A DNA stretch of 64,000 nucleotides from Cupriavidus sp. 2SB (GCF_005503625.1 NZ_SCMX01000038.1:1-64000); one strand, 5' to 3'. Counted from the first letter of the stretch, positions 1 through 8,800 are shown. The notes: generated by a model from the sequence alone, not told the origin. Program-made: numbers and translations.

Positions 1-120
1 CTGGTTCAGCCGGTGTGAGATAGGGGAACTCGACCTGCGCGTACTGTGATACGCGCAGATCACGTGTTACCCATGTCTCCGAACACCTGTTACCCATGTC
101 TCCGGTCTGTACACCACTAA
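1..120. mobile_element. Probable terminus of an insertion sequence lying mostly off the left edge
   Basis: The 17-base word TGTTACCCATGTCTCCG occurs twice in direct orientation, at 65-81 and 88-104. It is followed within about 15 bases by an abrupt change into half of a palindromic element that is complete elsewhere in the window. Short tandem terminal words of this kind are typical of transposase binding sites at the ends of IS21- or IS481-type elements. No transposase reading frame is visible in the first 120 bases, so the element body, if present, lies upstream. Family assignment is a guess. Confidence 0.45.
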
Positions 121-136
121 CGCGGGAGAGGGGAGC
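121..136. repeat. Half copy of the dispersed palindromic element
   Basis: Only the right arm of the hairpin is present; it matches the right end of the copies at 59731-59749 and 50790-50806. The left arm that should precede it is replaced by the presumed insertion-sequence end, which fits an insertion into the loop of a former repeat. It lies just past the stop codon of the diguanylate cyclase gene. Confidence 0.6.
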
Positions 137-142
137 GAACCA

Positions 143-1468
143 TCAAGGCACCAAAACCCCCACCTCCCCAAACTCCACCCGATTCCTCCCCTTCCTTTTC
201 GCTTCATACAACGCCTGATCCGCGCGAGAAATCATCCCGTGGATGGTATCCCCCGACTGGAAGCTGGCTACGCCGAGGCTGGCGGTCATCGCGCCCATTG
301 CCGAAAAATCCTGCGCTGAGATAGCTTGCCGCAGCGCCTCGGCCTGGGCGGCAGCGTCCGGGAGGTCGGTGTCGGGGCATATGATCAGGAATTCCTCGCC
401 GCCCCAGCGGCCGACGATATCGCCGGGACGCTTGGCGTCGAGGATGCGCTGGGCCATGTCCACGAGCACGCGGTCGCCGATCTGGTGGCCGTGGTTGTCG
501 TTGATGGATTTGAAGCGGTCCACGTCGAGCAGGATGATCGAGAACACCGTGCCGCTGTGGGCCAGCGCATCGATCAGCGCCTCGTCGAGACGACGCCGGT
601 TGTACACGCCGGTGAGCTGGTCGGTACGCGACAGCGTTTCGAGTTGCCGATTTTTCTCGACAAGTTCGGCCTGGGTGGCCTGGATCTGTGCAAAGGCGTT
701 GTTGCTGCGCTGGATGGCCGCCCGCACGGTCAGCTCGGCCTCGGTGCGCTCCGCGATGATCAGCTTGAGCTTGCGCAGCACCTGGTTGAAGCCATCGATC
801 ACGCTGTCGAACTCCTGACGTCCCAGTTTGGCGAGTTCCTCGGGTTCTTCCTCGTGACGCGAGGCAAGCTGGAACAGGGCGCGCTGCAGGCGCTCCAAGG
901 GGACGAAGATCATGCGCAGGCCGAACGTCAGCAGCAACACCAGCACCACGTCGATGGCGGCCACCTCGGTCACGCCCTGGATCATCGCCGCCCGCAATGT
1001 TCCATCCATGGGCCTGCGGCTGAACCGAACCACCGCCTTGCCGATGGAGACCTCGCGCCGCGTGGCATCGATGCCATCGGGCGGGTAGATGACGACGCGG
1101 TCAAGCAGGTCATCGGCACCCGCCGATGCACACGGCTCTTCGCTCGGGGATGCGGGTCGGCCCGCAGCGGCGTAGATTTCCTGCCCGTCCGGCGAGAACA
1201 CACAGGCTTCGACGACTTCAGGGTGGATCAGCGTGGCGTCGAGCCGCGTCCGCAGGATGCCGACGTTCAAGGCCCAGGTGGGTTCCGCCAGGCTCTGCGC
1301 GAGGCTTTCGAGCACATCGGCACGGGTCCGTTCGAACCGTTGCTCAAGATCCTGCCGCAGCAGCCAGTGTCGATGCGAGGCAAAAGCGCCCAGCGTTGTC
1401 GTGATGACAACAATAAACAGCACGATCATCCGGGTCCGGATCGAACGAACCGGGGGCAGCGGTGGCAT
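143..1468 (-). CDS. Membrane-bound GGDEF diguanylate cyclase
   Basis: This 441-residue protein should make cyclic di-GMP from two GTP at the inner membrane. Transmembrane segments are at about 13-30 and 169-189 and enclose a periplasmic sensor region of about 138 residues with no recognised domain. A HAMP-like stretch and a helical linker (about 190-280) follow, then the GGDEF domain from about 281. The active-site motif reads GGEEF at 356-360. An RxxD inhibitory site (RPGD, 347-350) sits five residues before it, so product inhibition is expected. The gene lies 61 bp downstream of a periplasmic binding-protein gene on the same strand, which may deliver the signal. The ligand is unknown. Confidence 0.9.
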   Translation of the reverse strand: MPPLPPVRSIRTRMIVLFIVVITTTLGAFASHRHWLLRQDLEQRFERTRADVLESLAQSLAEPTWALNVGILRTRLDATLIHPEVVEACVFSPDGQEIYAAAGRPASPSEEPCASAGADDLLDRVVIYPPDGIDATRREVSIGKAVVRFSRRPMDGTLRAAMIQGVTEVAAIDVVLVLLLTFGLRMIFVPLERLQRALFQLASRHEEEPEELAKLGRQEFDSVIDGFNQVLRKLKLIIAERTEAELTVRAAIQRSNNAFAQIQATQAELVEKNRQLETLSRTDQLTGVYNRRRLDEALIDALAHSGTVFSIILLDVDRFKSINDNHGHQIGDRVLVDMAQRILDAKRPGDIVGRWGGEEFLIICPDTDLPDAAAQAEALRQAISAQDFSAMGAMTASLGVASFQSGDTIHGMISRADQALYEAKRKGRNRVEFGEVGVLVP

Positions 1469-1529
1469 GGGGCGAAGATCCTGGCAAGGTCCAGCGGGTC
1501 CAGCGGTTCGGGCGAGTCAGTGCGGCATT

Positions 1530-2297
1530 CTATTCAGGCGCCGCCTGGTTGAACAGCTGTCGGAATTTCGCCAATTCCGGATGGGCTTCCTCGTACTTCT
1601 TGCTGAATCCTATGTGCACGGTCTCGGTTTTGATGACCAGGGCGCGCCGGGACTTGTAGCGCATGCGCTCAGGTAGTCCGCGCGTTTCCAGCGATCGCAG
1701 CGCTTCCTTGATGACGATGCTGGGGTTGACCACGCAGTCGATTTCGCCGACCAGCATCTTCTTGACCAGATCCTGGAACTCGTGCCCCTCCACCATCGTG
1801 ATGCGGCCTTCCTTCACCATCTGGAAGAAGCGCGGGCCGGGCGCCAGATAGTTGCGCTGGTTGCCGAATCGGAGTCCGGCGAAATCATCGGGATAGTGGT
1901 GGAAGGTGCGGCCCTCGATGGCGTCTCGATTGCAGTGTACGGCCACCTCTTCGGCGTAGAACGCCTTCGAATGATTGAGGTACGGCCGTTCTTTAGGTCG
2001 GTAATACACCCCCAGGATGCCGGCGCTGTTGCCGTTCTTCGCTTCCTCGACCGTGCGTGCCCACGAGGCAAATCGGATCTCGACCTGATAGCCCGGAATC
2101 CGGTTCGCGACGCGCATGAAGTGGTCGATATAGTCGCCTTTGGGCGCGCCGTTTTCCTCGTACGAAAGGGGCCGCTGACCCGCTTCGGAGTACAGCACCA
2201 CGCGGGTTTGCGCGCTGGCGGGCGGGGCGGTGCCGAGCGTCGCGACTGCAAGCAGCGCGGCGGCGCTGAGGGTCCGGCAAAGGCGGGCGATGTCCAT
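1530..2297 (-). CDS. Periplasmic solute-binding protein, amino-acid-type family 3
   Basis: A protein of 255 residues with a signal peptide (hydrophobic run around 8-25, cleavage probably after the ASA before QTRVVLY). The rest has the shape of an SBP_bac_3 two-lobe binding protein: an early Y/S-rich strand, a central segment beginning FAGLRFGNQR, and a late ALVIKTETVHIGFSK strand. I chose the ATG at 2297 because the longer frame adds 66 residues without coding character ahead of the signal peptide. No permease or ATPase gene is adjacent. Instead a diguanylate cyclase with a periplasmic domain follows after 61 bp, so a signalling rather than transport role is plausible. The ligand cannot be inferred. 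Confidence 0.75.
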   Translation of the reverse strand: MDIARLCRTLSAAALLAVATLGTAPPASAQTRVVLYSEAGQRPLSYEENGAPKGDYIDHFMRVANRIPGYQVEIRFASWARTVEEAKNGNSAGILGVYYRPKERPYLNHSKAFYAEEVAVHCNRDAIEGRTFHHYPDDFAGLRFGNQRNYLAPGPRFFQMVKEGRITMVEGHEFQDLVKKMLVGEIDCVVNPSIVIKEALRSLETRGLPERMRYKSRRALVIKTETVHIGFSKKYEEAHPELAKFRQLFNQAAPE

Positions 2298-2570
2298 GGC
2301 GTCTGTGCCGTCGATTGTTTTCGGCGCGGGAAGAGCGAGGAAGGGAGAGATCGACACGGTTGCCGCGTGAACCCCAATCCCCCAGTAACGGCAGGCGGGC
2401 CCGGAGATTGAGCGTTGCCGGGCAGGGTATTCCCGAATCTTTCGCATTCCGAGATAGCCCGCTTTCCGGATTGCCGATTCCGCGTCACTGCGCAACGGGG
2501 CACACTCCGTCGAAACAAAGCCACGACGACAATCCCCCGACGGGTCAGCTTAACGGAGACGTTCCCCAAC

Positions 2571-3767
2571 ATGGCACAACAGATTCTCAATGGCATTCGT
2601 GTCCTGGAACTGGGACAACTGATTGCCGGCCCATTCGCCGCCAAGACGCTGGCCGATTTTGGCGCTCACATCATCAAGGTGGAGCCGCCCGGTCAGGGCG
2701 ATCCGCTGCGCAAGTGGCGCATGATCCACGAGGATACCTCGGTCTGGTGGGAGGCGCAGTCGCGCAACAAGCAATCGATTGCCATCGATCTGCGCCAGCC
2801 GGAAGGCCAGGCGCTGGTGCGCAAGCTGGCCGCCGAGGCCGATGTGCTGATCGAAAATTTCCGCCCCGGCACGATGGAGAAATGGGGCATGGGCTGGGAT
2901 GTCCTGCACGCCGCCAATCCCAAGCTGATCATGGTGCGCGTGTCCGGTTACGGCCAGACCGGCCCGAAGCGCGACGAACCGGGCTTCGCCGCCGTGGCCG
3001 AGGCCATGAGCGGGCTGCGCCACCTGACCGGCGAGCCGGGCCGGCCGCCGGTGCGCGCTGGGCTGTCGCTGGGCGACACCATCGCCGGCCTGCATGGTGC
3101 GCTTGGCGTGTTGCTGGCGCTGTACGAGCGCGATGCGCGTGGCGGCGAAGGGCAGGTCATCGACGTGGCGCTCTATGAATCGCTGTTCAACTTGAGTGAA
3201 AGCCTGCTGCCCGAATATTCCGCATTCGGCGCCGTGCGCCAGCCGGCTGGCGGCGCGCTGCCCGGTATCGCCCCATCGAACGCCTACCTGTGCGGCTGTG
3301 GGGACTACGTGCTGATCGCCGCCAATGGCGATGCCATCTTCAAGCGGCTGATGACGCTGATGGACCGCAACGACCTTGGCGACGATCCGGACCTGGCTCG
3401 CAACGATGGCCGCGTGAAGCGCGTGGACGAGATCGATGCCGCCATCGGAGCCTGGACCAGAACGCAAACCGTGGCGTCCGCACTGGATGCATTGCGCGGC
3501 GCGGACGTGCCGTCTGGCCGGATCTACACCGTCAAGGACATCGCCGAAGATCCCCACTACCGTGCGCGCGGCGTGATCGAAACCGTTACGTCTGCACGGG
3601 GTTTGAGCGTCGAGGTGCCGGGGATCATCCCGAAGCTGTCCGGCAACCCGGGCGCCATCCATGACCGCGCGCCCACGCTGGGCGAGCATACCGACGCCGT
3701 GCTGGCCGAGTCCGGCTTTGATGCGGCAGCCATTGCGGACCTGCGGGCCCGGGGAGTGATCGCATGA
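2571..3767 (+). CDS. CaiB/BaiF family (class III) CoA-transferase
   Basis: This 398-residue protein should move CoA from an acyl-CoA donor to a free carboxylic acid. Family III features are the N-terminal GIRVLELGQLIAGPFAAK segment, the ENFRPG motif near 95-100, and a GD motif whose aspartate falls at residue 169, the position of the catalytic aspartate in formyl-CoA transferase. The ATG at 2571 is preceded by ACGGAGAC at about the right distance; the frame is open further upstream but shows no domain there. The stop overlaps the next start by 4 bp (ATGA), so translation with the HMG-CoA-lyase-type enzyme is coupled. The acid activated is unknown; 3-hydroxy-3-methylglutarate or a similar branched dicarboxylate would fit the partner. 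Confidence 0.88.
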   Translation: MAQQILNGIRVLELGQLIAGPFAAKTLADFGAHIIKVEPPGQGDPLRKWRMIHEDTSVWWEAQSRNKQSIAIDLRQPEGQALVRKLAAEADVLIENFRPGTMEKWGMGWDVLHAANPKLIMVRVSGYGQTGPKRDEPGFAAVAEAMSGLRHLTGEPGRPPVRAGLSLGDTIAGLHGALGVLLALYERDARGGEGQVIDVALYESLFNLSESLLPEYSAFGAVRQPAGGALPGIAPSNAYLCGCGDYVLIAANGDAIFKRLMTLMDRNDLGDDPDLARNDGRVKRVDEIDAAIGAWTRTQTVASALDALRGADVPSGRIYTVKDIAEDPHYRARGVIETVTSARGLSVEVPGIIPKLSGNPGAIHDRAPTLGEHTDAVLAESGFDAAAIADLRARGVIA

Positions 3768-4741
3768 GCGCCAACATTCAGAATCGCTATCCGCTGGCCG
3801 GACCCGCGAAGATCGAAATCAACGATGTGGCGCCGCGCGACGGCCTGCAGATCGAGTCGTTCATCGTGCCGACTGAAGGCAAGGTTGCCTTCGTCGATGC
3901 ACTGGCCCATTGCGGATTCGCGCGCATCGAGGCCACCTCGTTCACCTCGGCCCGCGCCATTCCCGCGCTGGCCGACGCCGAGGCGGTGATGCACCAGATC
4001 GAACGCGTGCCGGGCGTGGCCTATACGGTGCTGGTGCCAAACCTGCGTGGCCTGGAGCGCGCGTTGTCGTGCCGTCCCGATGAAGTCAATCTGGTGATGT
4101 CGGCCAGCGAGACCCACAACCGCGCCAATCTGCGCATGACGCGCGAGCAGTCGAAAGCGCAGTTGCTGGCGATGATCGTGGAAGCCGGGAAGGTTGGGGT
4201 GCCGGTGAACGTGTCGCTGTCCACCGTGTTCGGTTGCCCGTTCGAAGGCGAAGTGGACGAGGCCGAGGTCATGACCCTGGCCCACGGGTTTGCCGAAGCC
4301 GGCGCGGCTGGCATCACGTTGTGCGATACCACCGGCATGGCCTATCCGAATCAGGTGGCCGCGTTGTGCGAGCGCTTCCAGCGGGAACTGCCGAAGACTG
4401 GCTTGACGATCCACCTTCACAACACGCGCGGCATGGGCCTGGCGAATGCCATGGCCGCGTGGCAGACCGGCGTGACGCGCTTCGACGCCGCAGCCGGCGG
4501 TCTGGGCGGCTGCCCCTACGCGCCCGGTGCGAGCGGCAATGTCAGCACCGAAGAACTCGTGCATATGTTCGCGTCGATGGGCGTGGACACCGGCATCGAT
4601 CTCGATCGCCTGCTCGGCGTGGTCGGCGGCGTGTCGGAACTGGTTCAGCGTGACGTGACCAGCCAGTTGTTGAGCGCAGGGCCACGGCTGCGCACGCACC
4701 AGCCGCCTGGATGGATGGCGGAGTTTTTTGCGAAGAGCTGA
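3764..4741 (+). CDS. Hydroxymethylglutaryl-CoA lyase family enzyme
   Basis: A 325-residue TIM-barrel lyase of the HMGL-like family, expected to split HMG-CoA into acetyl-CoA and acetoacetate. It has the metal-binding start VAPRDGLQ, the barrel segments ITLCDTTGMAYP and HLHNTRGMG, and the lyase signature GGLGGCPYAPGASGN with the active-site cysteine. The start overlaps the CoA-transferase stop by 4 bp. In this pairing the transferase would activate a free acid and the lyase would cleave it. The substrate could be HMG-CoA or a close analogue such as citramalyl-CoA, and sequence alone does not separate these. A single repeat hairpin follows the stop. Confidence 0.85.
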   Translation: MSANIQNRYPLAGPAKIEINDVAPRDGLQIESFIVPTEGKVAFVDALAHCGFARIEATSFTSARAIPALADAEAVMHQIERVPGVAYTVLVPNLRGLERALSCRPDEVNLVMSASETHNRANLRMTREQSKAQLLAMIVEAGKVGVPVNVSLSTVFGCPFEGEVDEAEVMTLAHGFAEAGAAGITLCDTTGMAYPNQVAALCERFQRELPKTGLTIHLHNTRGMGLANAMAAWQTGVTRFDAAAGGLGGCPYAPGASGNVSTEELVHMFASMGVDTGIDLDRLLGVVGGVSELVQRDVTSQLLSAGPRLRTHQPPGWMAEFFAKS

Positions 4742-4770
4742 TTGATGGATTGATCGACCGCTTCTGGTTT

Positions 4771-4802
4771 TCTCCCCTCTCCCGTGTGCGGGAGAGGGGA
4801 GA
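4771..4802. repeat. Palindromic element, single hairpin copy
   Basis: A 14-bp perfect stem with a 4-base loop (TGTG) between the lyase gene and the Bug receptor gene, followed by a run of A. It is the same palindrome as the outer hairpins of the long copies at 8801, 41665, 50681 and 59626. It could form a strong stem-loop in the mRNA and separate expression of the two genes. Confidence 0.85.
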
Positions 4803-4855
4803 AAAAACACATTAGAGATTTTAAGAGTCCCCCACTACAACAACGGAGACAACCC

Positions 4856-5824
4856 ATGAAACGCACTCTTATCGCCGCGCTAGCGCTCGGCCTGACCTAC
4901 ACCGCTACTGCTTACGCCCAGGACGGTTCCTACCCGAACCGCCCGATCATGCTCGTGGTCTCGGCCTCGGCCGGCGGCACTACGGACCTCGCCGCGCGCC
5001 TGATCTCCGAGCCCCTGTCTAAGGCGCTCGGCCAATCCGTCGTGGTCGACAACAAGCCGGGCGGCAACGGCAGCATTGCCGCGCAGGCCGTGCAGCGTGC
5101 CAAGCCGGACGGTTACACGGTGCTGGTGCAGTACTCCGGCTTCCACGTGATCACGCCGCTGCTGACCAAGATGCCGTGGGACCCGGTCAAGGATTTCGCG
5201 CCCGTAGCCAACCTGCTGTCGGCGCCGCAGGTACTGGTGGTGCGTCCGAGCTTGCCAGTCAAGTCGCTCAAGGAACTGGTTGCCTACGCCAAGGCCAATC
5301 CGAACAAGCTGAACTACGCGTCGTCGGGCAATGGCTCGCTGCAGCATGTATCCACCGAGCTGCTGAACCAGATGGCCGGCATCCAGATCACGCACGTCCC
5401 GTACAAAGGCACTGGCCCGGCGTTGACCGACCTGCTGGGCGGCAACGTGGACATGACGATGACCACGCCGCCGCCACTGATGGGCCATATCGCCGCAGGC
5501 AAACTGCGTCCGCTCGTGGTGACCAGCAAGACGCGTATCGCCAGCCTCAAGGATGTACCGTCGGCGCCCGAGGCCGGCTACCCCGATCTCGACGTATCGT
5601 CGTGGTTTGCCATGTATGCGCCGGCCGGCACGCCAAAGCCTGTCATTGATCGCCTGACGACCGAGATCGAGAAGATCATGAAGTCCGATGCGTTCCGCAA
5701 GAAGGCCGAAGAACTGGGCGCCGAGGCGCATTACATGAATCCGCAGCAACTGGACCAGTATCAGAAGGCCGAACTGCAGCGCTGGGGCAAGGTCATCAAG
5801 TCGGCGGATATCAAGGCCGAGTGA
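4856..5824 (+). CDS. Bug/TctC family tripartite tricarboxylate receptor
   Basis: A 322-residue secreted binding protein. The signal peptide is MKRTLIAALALGLTYTATAYA, followed by the family start PNRPIMLVVSASAGGTTD. Typical Bug landmarks follow: VVDNKPGGNGSIAAQAV, HVPYKGTGPALTDLLGG, and the late APAGTPKPVIDRL. Start at 4856 is supported by CGGAGAC 8 bases upstream. Members bind carboxylates in the periplasm and often lack an adjacent membrane component, as here. Placement after the CoA-transferase and lyase suggests the ligand may be the acid those enzymes degrade. That is inference from neighbourhood only. Confidence 0.9.
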   Translation: MKRTLIAALALGLTYTATAYAQDGSYPNRPIMLVVSASAGGTTDLAARLISEPLSKALGQSVVVDNKPGGNGSIAAQAVQRAKPDGYTVLVQYSGFHVITPLLTKMPWDPVKDFAPVANLLSAPQVLVVRPSLPVKSLKELVAYAKANPNKLNYASSGNGSLQHVSTELLNQMAGIQITHVPYKGTGPALTDLLGGNVDMTMTTPPPLMGHIAAGKLRPLVVTSKTRIASLKDVPSAPEAGYPDLDVSSWFAMYAPAGTPKPVIDRLTTEIEKIMKSDAFRKKAEELGAEAHYMNPQQLDQYQKAELQRWGKVIKSADIKAE

Positions 5825-5895
5825 CGCCCATGTCCATACATTGGACGTTTAGGTGTTGATCCCGATGTGGGATCGCGTCCGAGGGCGGTAGCATC

Positions 5896-5927
5896 GCCGG
5901 GAGCCGCTTCGCGGCGTCCCGGCTTTT
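5896..5927 (+). terminator. Probable rho-independent terminator after the Bug gene
   Basis: A GC-rich stem of 12 pairs with one bulged C (left arm from GCCGGGAG at 5896, right arm ending CCCGGC at 5923) closed by a short TTC loop and followed by TTTT. It would separate the Bug receptor from the downstream ABC transporter genes. Confidence 0.6.
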
Positions 5928-5983
5928 GTGCGTCGGTGCGAAAGACGAAGAAGCAAAAGAAGTAAAAGATGCAGGAGACAACG

Positions 5984-7030
5984 ATGTACGACAAAAAATT
6001 CTGGAAGCAACTGCTGATCGCGCTGGCGCTGTTCCTGGCTGGCTGGTTCACGTTCGGCAGCAATGCCTTCGCGCAGGGCAAGCCCGAGAAGTCCAAGGTG
6101 ACCATCGCGGTGGGCGGCAAGAACCTGTTCTACTACCTGCCGCTGACGATTGCCGAGCGCCTGGGCTACTTCAAGGAAGAAGGGCTCGACGTGGAAATCG
6201 TCGATTTCGCCGGTGGCGCCAAGGCACTGCAGGCCGTGGTGGGTGGCAGCGCCGATGTGGTGTCGGGCGCCTACGAACACACGATCAACCTGCAGGCCAA
6301 AGGCCAGCAGTATCAGGAGTTCGTGCTGCAGGGCCGCGCGCCGCAGATCGTGCTGGTGGTATCGAACAAGACGATGCCGAACTTCCATTCCATTGCGGAC
6401 CTGAAGGGCAAGAAGATCGGCGTGACCGCGCCGGGCTCCTCCACCAACATGATGGCGAACTTCGTGCTGGCCAAGGCCGGGCTGAAACCGTCGGACGTGT
6501 CGTTCATCGGCGTGGGCGCCAGTGCCGGTGCGGTGGCCGCGATGCGCTCGGGCCAGATCGACGCCATGGCGAATCTCGATCCTGTGATCTCGATGCTGAC
6601 GCAGAAGAACGAGGTCAAGATCGCCTCGGACACGCGCACGCTCAAGGAAACGCAGGCCGTGTTCGGTGGCAACATGCCGTCGGGCTGCCTCTACGCATCG
6701 ACCAAGTTCATCGAGCAAAACCCGAATACCACGCAGGCGATGACCAATGCCATGGTGCGCGCGCTGAAGTGGCTGCAGAAGGCGGGCCCGTCGGACATCG
6801 TCAAGACCGTGCCGGAAAGCTACCTGCTGGGCGATCGCGCGCTGTATCTCTCCGCGTGGGAAAAGGTCAAGGAAGCGATCTCGCCGGACGGCACGATGCC
6901 CGCGGATGGTCCGAAGACGGCGCTGAGCACGCTGCAGCAGTTCGATCCGGAACTGAAGGGCAAGGCCATCAAGCTCGACAACACCTTCACGAACGCGTTC
7001 GTGCAGAAGGCCAACGCCAAGTACAAGTAA
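5984..7030 (+). CDS. ABC transporter substrate-binding protein, NMT1/SsuA-type
   Basis: A 348-residue periplasmic binding protein. The signal sequence covers about 1-30 with cleavage after NAFA. The mature start is followed by NLFYYLPLTIAERLGYF, the SRPBCC-unrelated NMT1-like opening seen in sulfonate, taurine and nitrate binding proteins. Further landmarks are SADVVSGAYEHTI, LKGKKIGVTAPGSS and ARSGQIDAM-like MRSGQIDAM. I chose ATG 5984 over ATG 5969 because AGGAG at 5973-5977 lies between them and fits only the former. The ATPase and permease genes follow on the same strand. The true substrate is not apparent; no desulfonating or nitrate-assimilating enzyme is adjacent. Confidence 0.85.
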   Translation: MYDKKFWKQLLIALALFLAGWFTFGSNAFAQGKPEKSKVTIAVGGKNLFYYLPLTIAERLGYFKEEGLDVEIVDFAGGAKALQAVVGGSADVVSGAYEHTINLQAKGQQYQEFVLQGRAPQIVLVVSNKTMPNFHSIADLKGKKIGVTAPGSSTNMMANFVLAKAGLKPSDVSFIGVGASAGAVAAMRSGQIDAMANLDPVISMLTQKNEVKIASDTRTLKETQAVFGGNMPSGCLYASTKFIEQNPNTTQAMTNAMVRALKWLQKAGPSDIVKTVPESYLLGDRALYLSAWEKVKEAISPDGTMPADGPKTALSTLQQFDPELKGKAIKLDNTFTNAFVQKANAKYK

Positions 7031-7070
7031 GTTCTGTCGAGGCATTCGGATAACGTTCCGGATGCTCCCG

Positions 7071-7104
7071 TCGCCCGCCGCACGGCTTTTCGTCCGGCGG
7101 GCGA
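7071..7104 (+). other. Intercistronic hairpin between binding protein and ATPase
   Basis: Perfect 10-bp inverted repeat TCGCCCGCCG / CGGCGGGCGA with a 14-base loop, in the 96-bp gap between the binding-protein stop and the ATPase start. Such stems often protect the abundant upstream message of the binding protein; a role as partial terminator is also possible. Confidence 0.5.
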
Positions 7105-7126
7105 AGCATTTTGCGCCATTGTCTCC

Positions 7127-7939
7127 ATGAGCACGCCCGCACTCTCCCTTGAAAACGTGACCTGCACCTTCGTCTCGCGCGAAGACCGTGCGCAGCGCTA
7201 TACCGCCGTGCGCGATGTCACGATGTCGATCCAGCCCGGCGAGTTTCTTTCCGTCGTGGGCCCCACCGGCTGCGGCAAATCCACGCTGCTGAACGTCGCG
7301 GCTGGTTTGCTCGAACCCTCTTCCGGCGAAGTGCGCGTGTTCGGCGAACCGCTGCGCGGTATCAACACGCGGGCCGGCTACATGTTCCAGTCCGAGGCGC
7401 TGATGCCCTGGCGCAGCGCGCTCGACAATGTGATCGCCGGTCTGGAGTTTCGCGGCGTGCCGCGTGCGGAAGCGGTGGCGCAGGGCGAAGAATGGCTGCG
7501 CCGCGTGGGTCTTGGCGGCTTCGGTGATCGTTATCCGCACCAGCTATCGGGCGGCATGCGCAAGCGCGTGAGCCTGGCGCAGACGCTGGTGATGGACCCC
7601 GACATCATCCTCATGGACGAACCGTTCTCGGCGCTCGACATCCAGACGCGCCAGTTGATGGAAAACGAGGTGCTCGATCTCTGGGCGGCCAAGCGCAAGG
7701 CCGTGCTGTTCATCACACACGATCTCGACGAGGCCATCGCCATGAGCGACCGCGTGGTGGTGTTATCGGCCGGTCCCGCCACGCATCCGATCGGCGAGTT
7801 CGCGATCGATCTGCCGCGTCCGCGTGACGTGGCCGAAGTGCGCAACGATTCGCGCTTCGTGGCCCTGCACGCCGCCATCTGGGATGTGCTGCGCGAGGAA
7901 GTGCTGAAGGGTTACGCGCAGCAGCGCAAGGTGGCCTGA
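7127..7939 (+). CDS. ABC transporter ATPase, SsuB/TauB type
   Basis: The 270-residue energy-coupling subunit of the importer. It has Walker A (GPTGCGKST, about residues 45-53), the Q-loop within YMFQSEALMPW, the ABC signature LSGGMRKRVSLAQ, Walker B ILMDEPFSALD and the switch histidine in FITHDLDEA. The sequence type is that of nitrate/sulfonate/taurine importers. It lies between the binding-protein gene and the permease gene and works with both at the inner membrane. Confidence 0.92.
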   Translation: MSTPALSLENVTCTFVSREDRAQRYTAVRDVTMSIQPGEFLSVVGPTGCGKSTLLNVAAGLLEPSSGEVRVFGEPLRGINTRAGYMFQSEALMPWRSALDNVIAGLEFRGVPRAEAVAQGEEWLRRVGLGGFGDRYPHQLSGGMRKRVSLAQTLVMDPDIILMDEPFSALDIQTRQLMENEVLDLWAAKRKAVLFITHDLDEAIAMSDRVVVLSAGPATHPIGEFAIDLPRPRDVAEVRNDSRFVALHAAIWDVLREEVLKGYAQQRKVA

Positions 7940-7984
7940 GGGTTCCAACAAACAAGCCGACAAACAAGCAATAACCATCACGAC

Positions 7985-8776
7985 ATGGCTTTCCGTCCCG
8001 ATTCCCGAGGCATGCTGCGCGTCTGGCAGCTCCTCCTTCTCGTAGCAATTCTTCTGATCTGGCATCTGGCCACGCGCACGGAGCAGGTGGCGTTCTTCTT
8101 CGGCGAGCCGCTGATGGTGGCCAAGCGCATCTGGACCTGGTTCGTGGTCGAGCGCGATATCTATATCCATCTGGGCGTGACGCTGCTTGAAACCGTCCTC
8201 GCGTTCGGCATCGGCACGGTGGCGGGTCTCGGCGTGGGACTGTGGCTCGCGCTGAGTCCGTTCACGTCGGCGGTGCTCGATCCCTATGTGAAAGCCGCGA
8301 ACTCGATGCCACGCGTGATCCTGGCCCCGATCTTCGCAGTCTGGTTCGGGCTGGGCATCTGGTCAAAGGTGGCGCTGGCCGTGACGCTGGTGTTCTTCAT
8401 CGTCTTCTTCAATGTGTACCAGGGCGTGAAGGAAGTCAGTCCGGTGGTATTGGCCAATGCGCGGATGCTCGGTGCAAATCGCCAGCAACTGCTGCGGCAC
8501 GTGTACCTGCCAAGCGCCACGAGCTGGGTGTTCTCGTCGCTCCATACCTCGGTGGGACTGGCATTCGTGGGCGCGGTGGTAGGGGAGTATCTGGGATCGG
8601 CGCGCGGCGTGGGCTACCTCATCCTGCAGGCTGAGGGGACGTTCGACATCAACACCGTATTCGCCGGCATCGTCGTGCTGACAGCCTGCGCGCTGGTGCT
8701 CGACTGGATGGTGACGGTGGTGGAAAAGCGGCTGATGAAGTGGCAGCCGAAGAGCGGGGAGACGGAGAAGCTTTGA
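7985..8776 (+). CDS. ABC transporter permease, SsuC/TauC type
   Basis: A 263-residue inner-membrane permease with about six membrane spans. The cytoplasmic EAA-type loop that docks to the ATPase is visible as ANARMLGANRQQLLRHVYLP, and late spans follow from about VGLAFVGAVVGEYLGSARG. The gene starts 45 bp after the ATPase and ends the plus-strand series. A full palindromic repeat copy lies just past the stop, facing the convergent oxidoreductase gene. Confidence 0.9.
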   Translation: MAFRPDSRGMLRVWQLLLLVAILLIWHLATRTEQVAFFFGEPLMVAKRIWTWFVVERDIYIHLGVTLLETVLAFGIGTVAGLGVGLWLALSPFTSAVLDPYVKAANSMPRVILAPIFAVWFGLGIWSKVALAVTLVFFIVFFNVYQGVKEVSPVVLANARMLGANRQQLLRHVYLPSATSWVFSSLHTSVGLAFVGAVVGEYLGSARGVGYLILQAEGTFDINTVFAGIVVLTACALVLDWMVTVVEKRLMKWQPKSGETEKL

Positions 8777-8800
8777 AAAGCCGGATCCCGCTGTTTGTTT

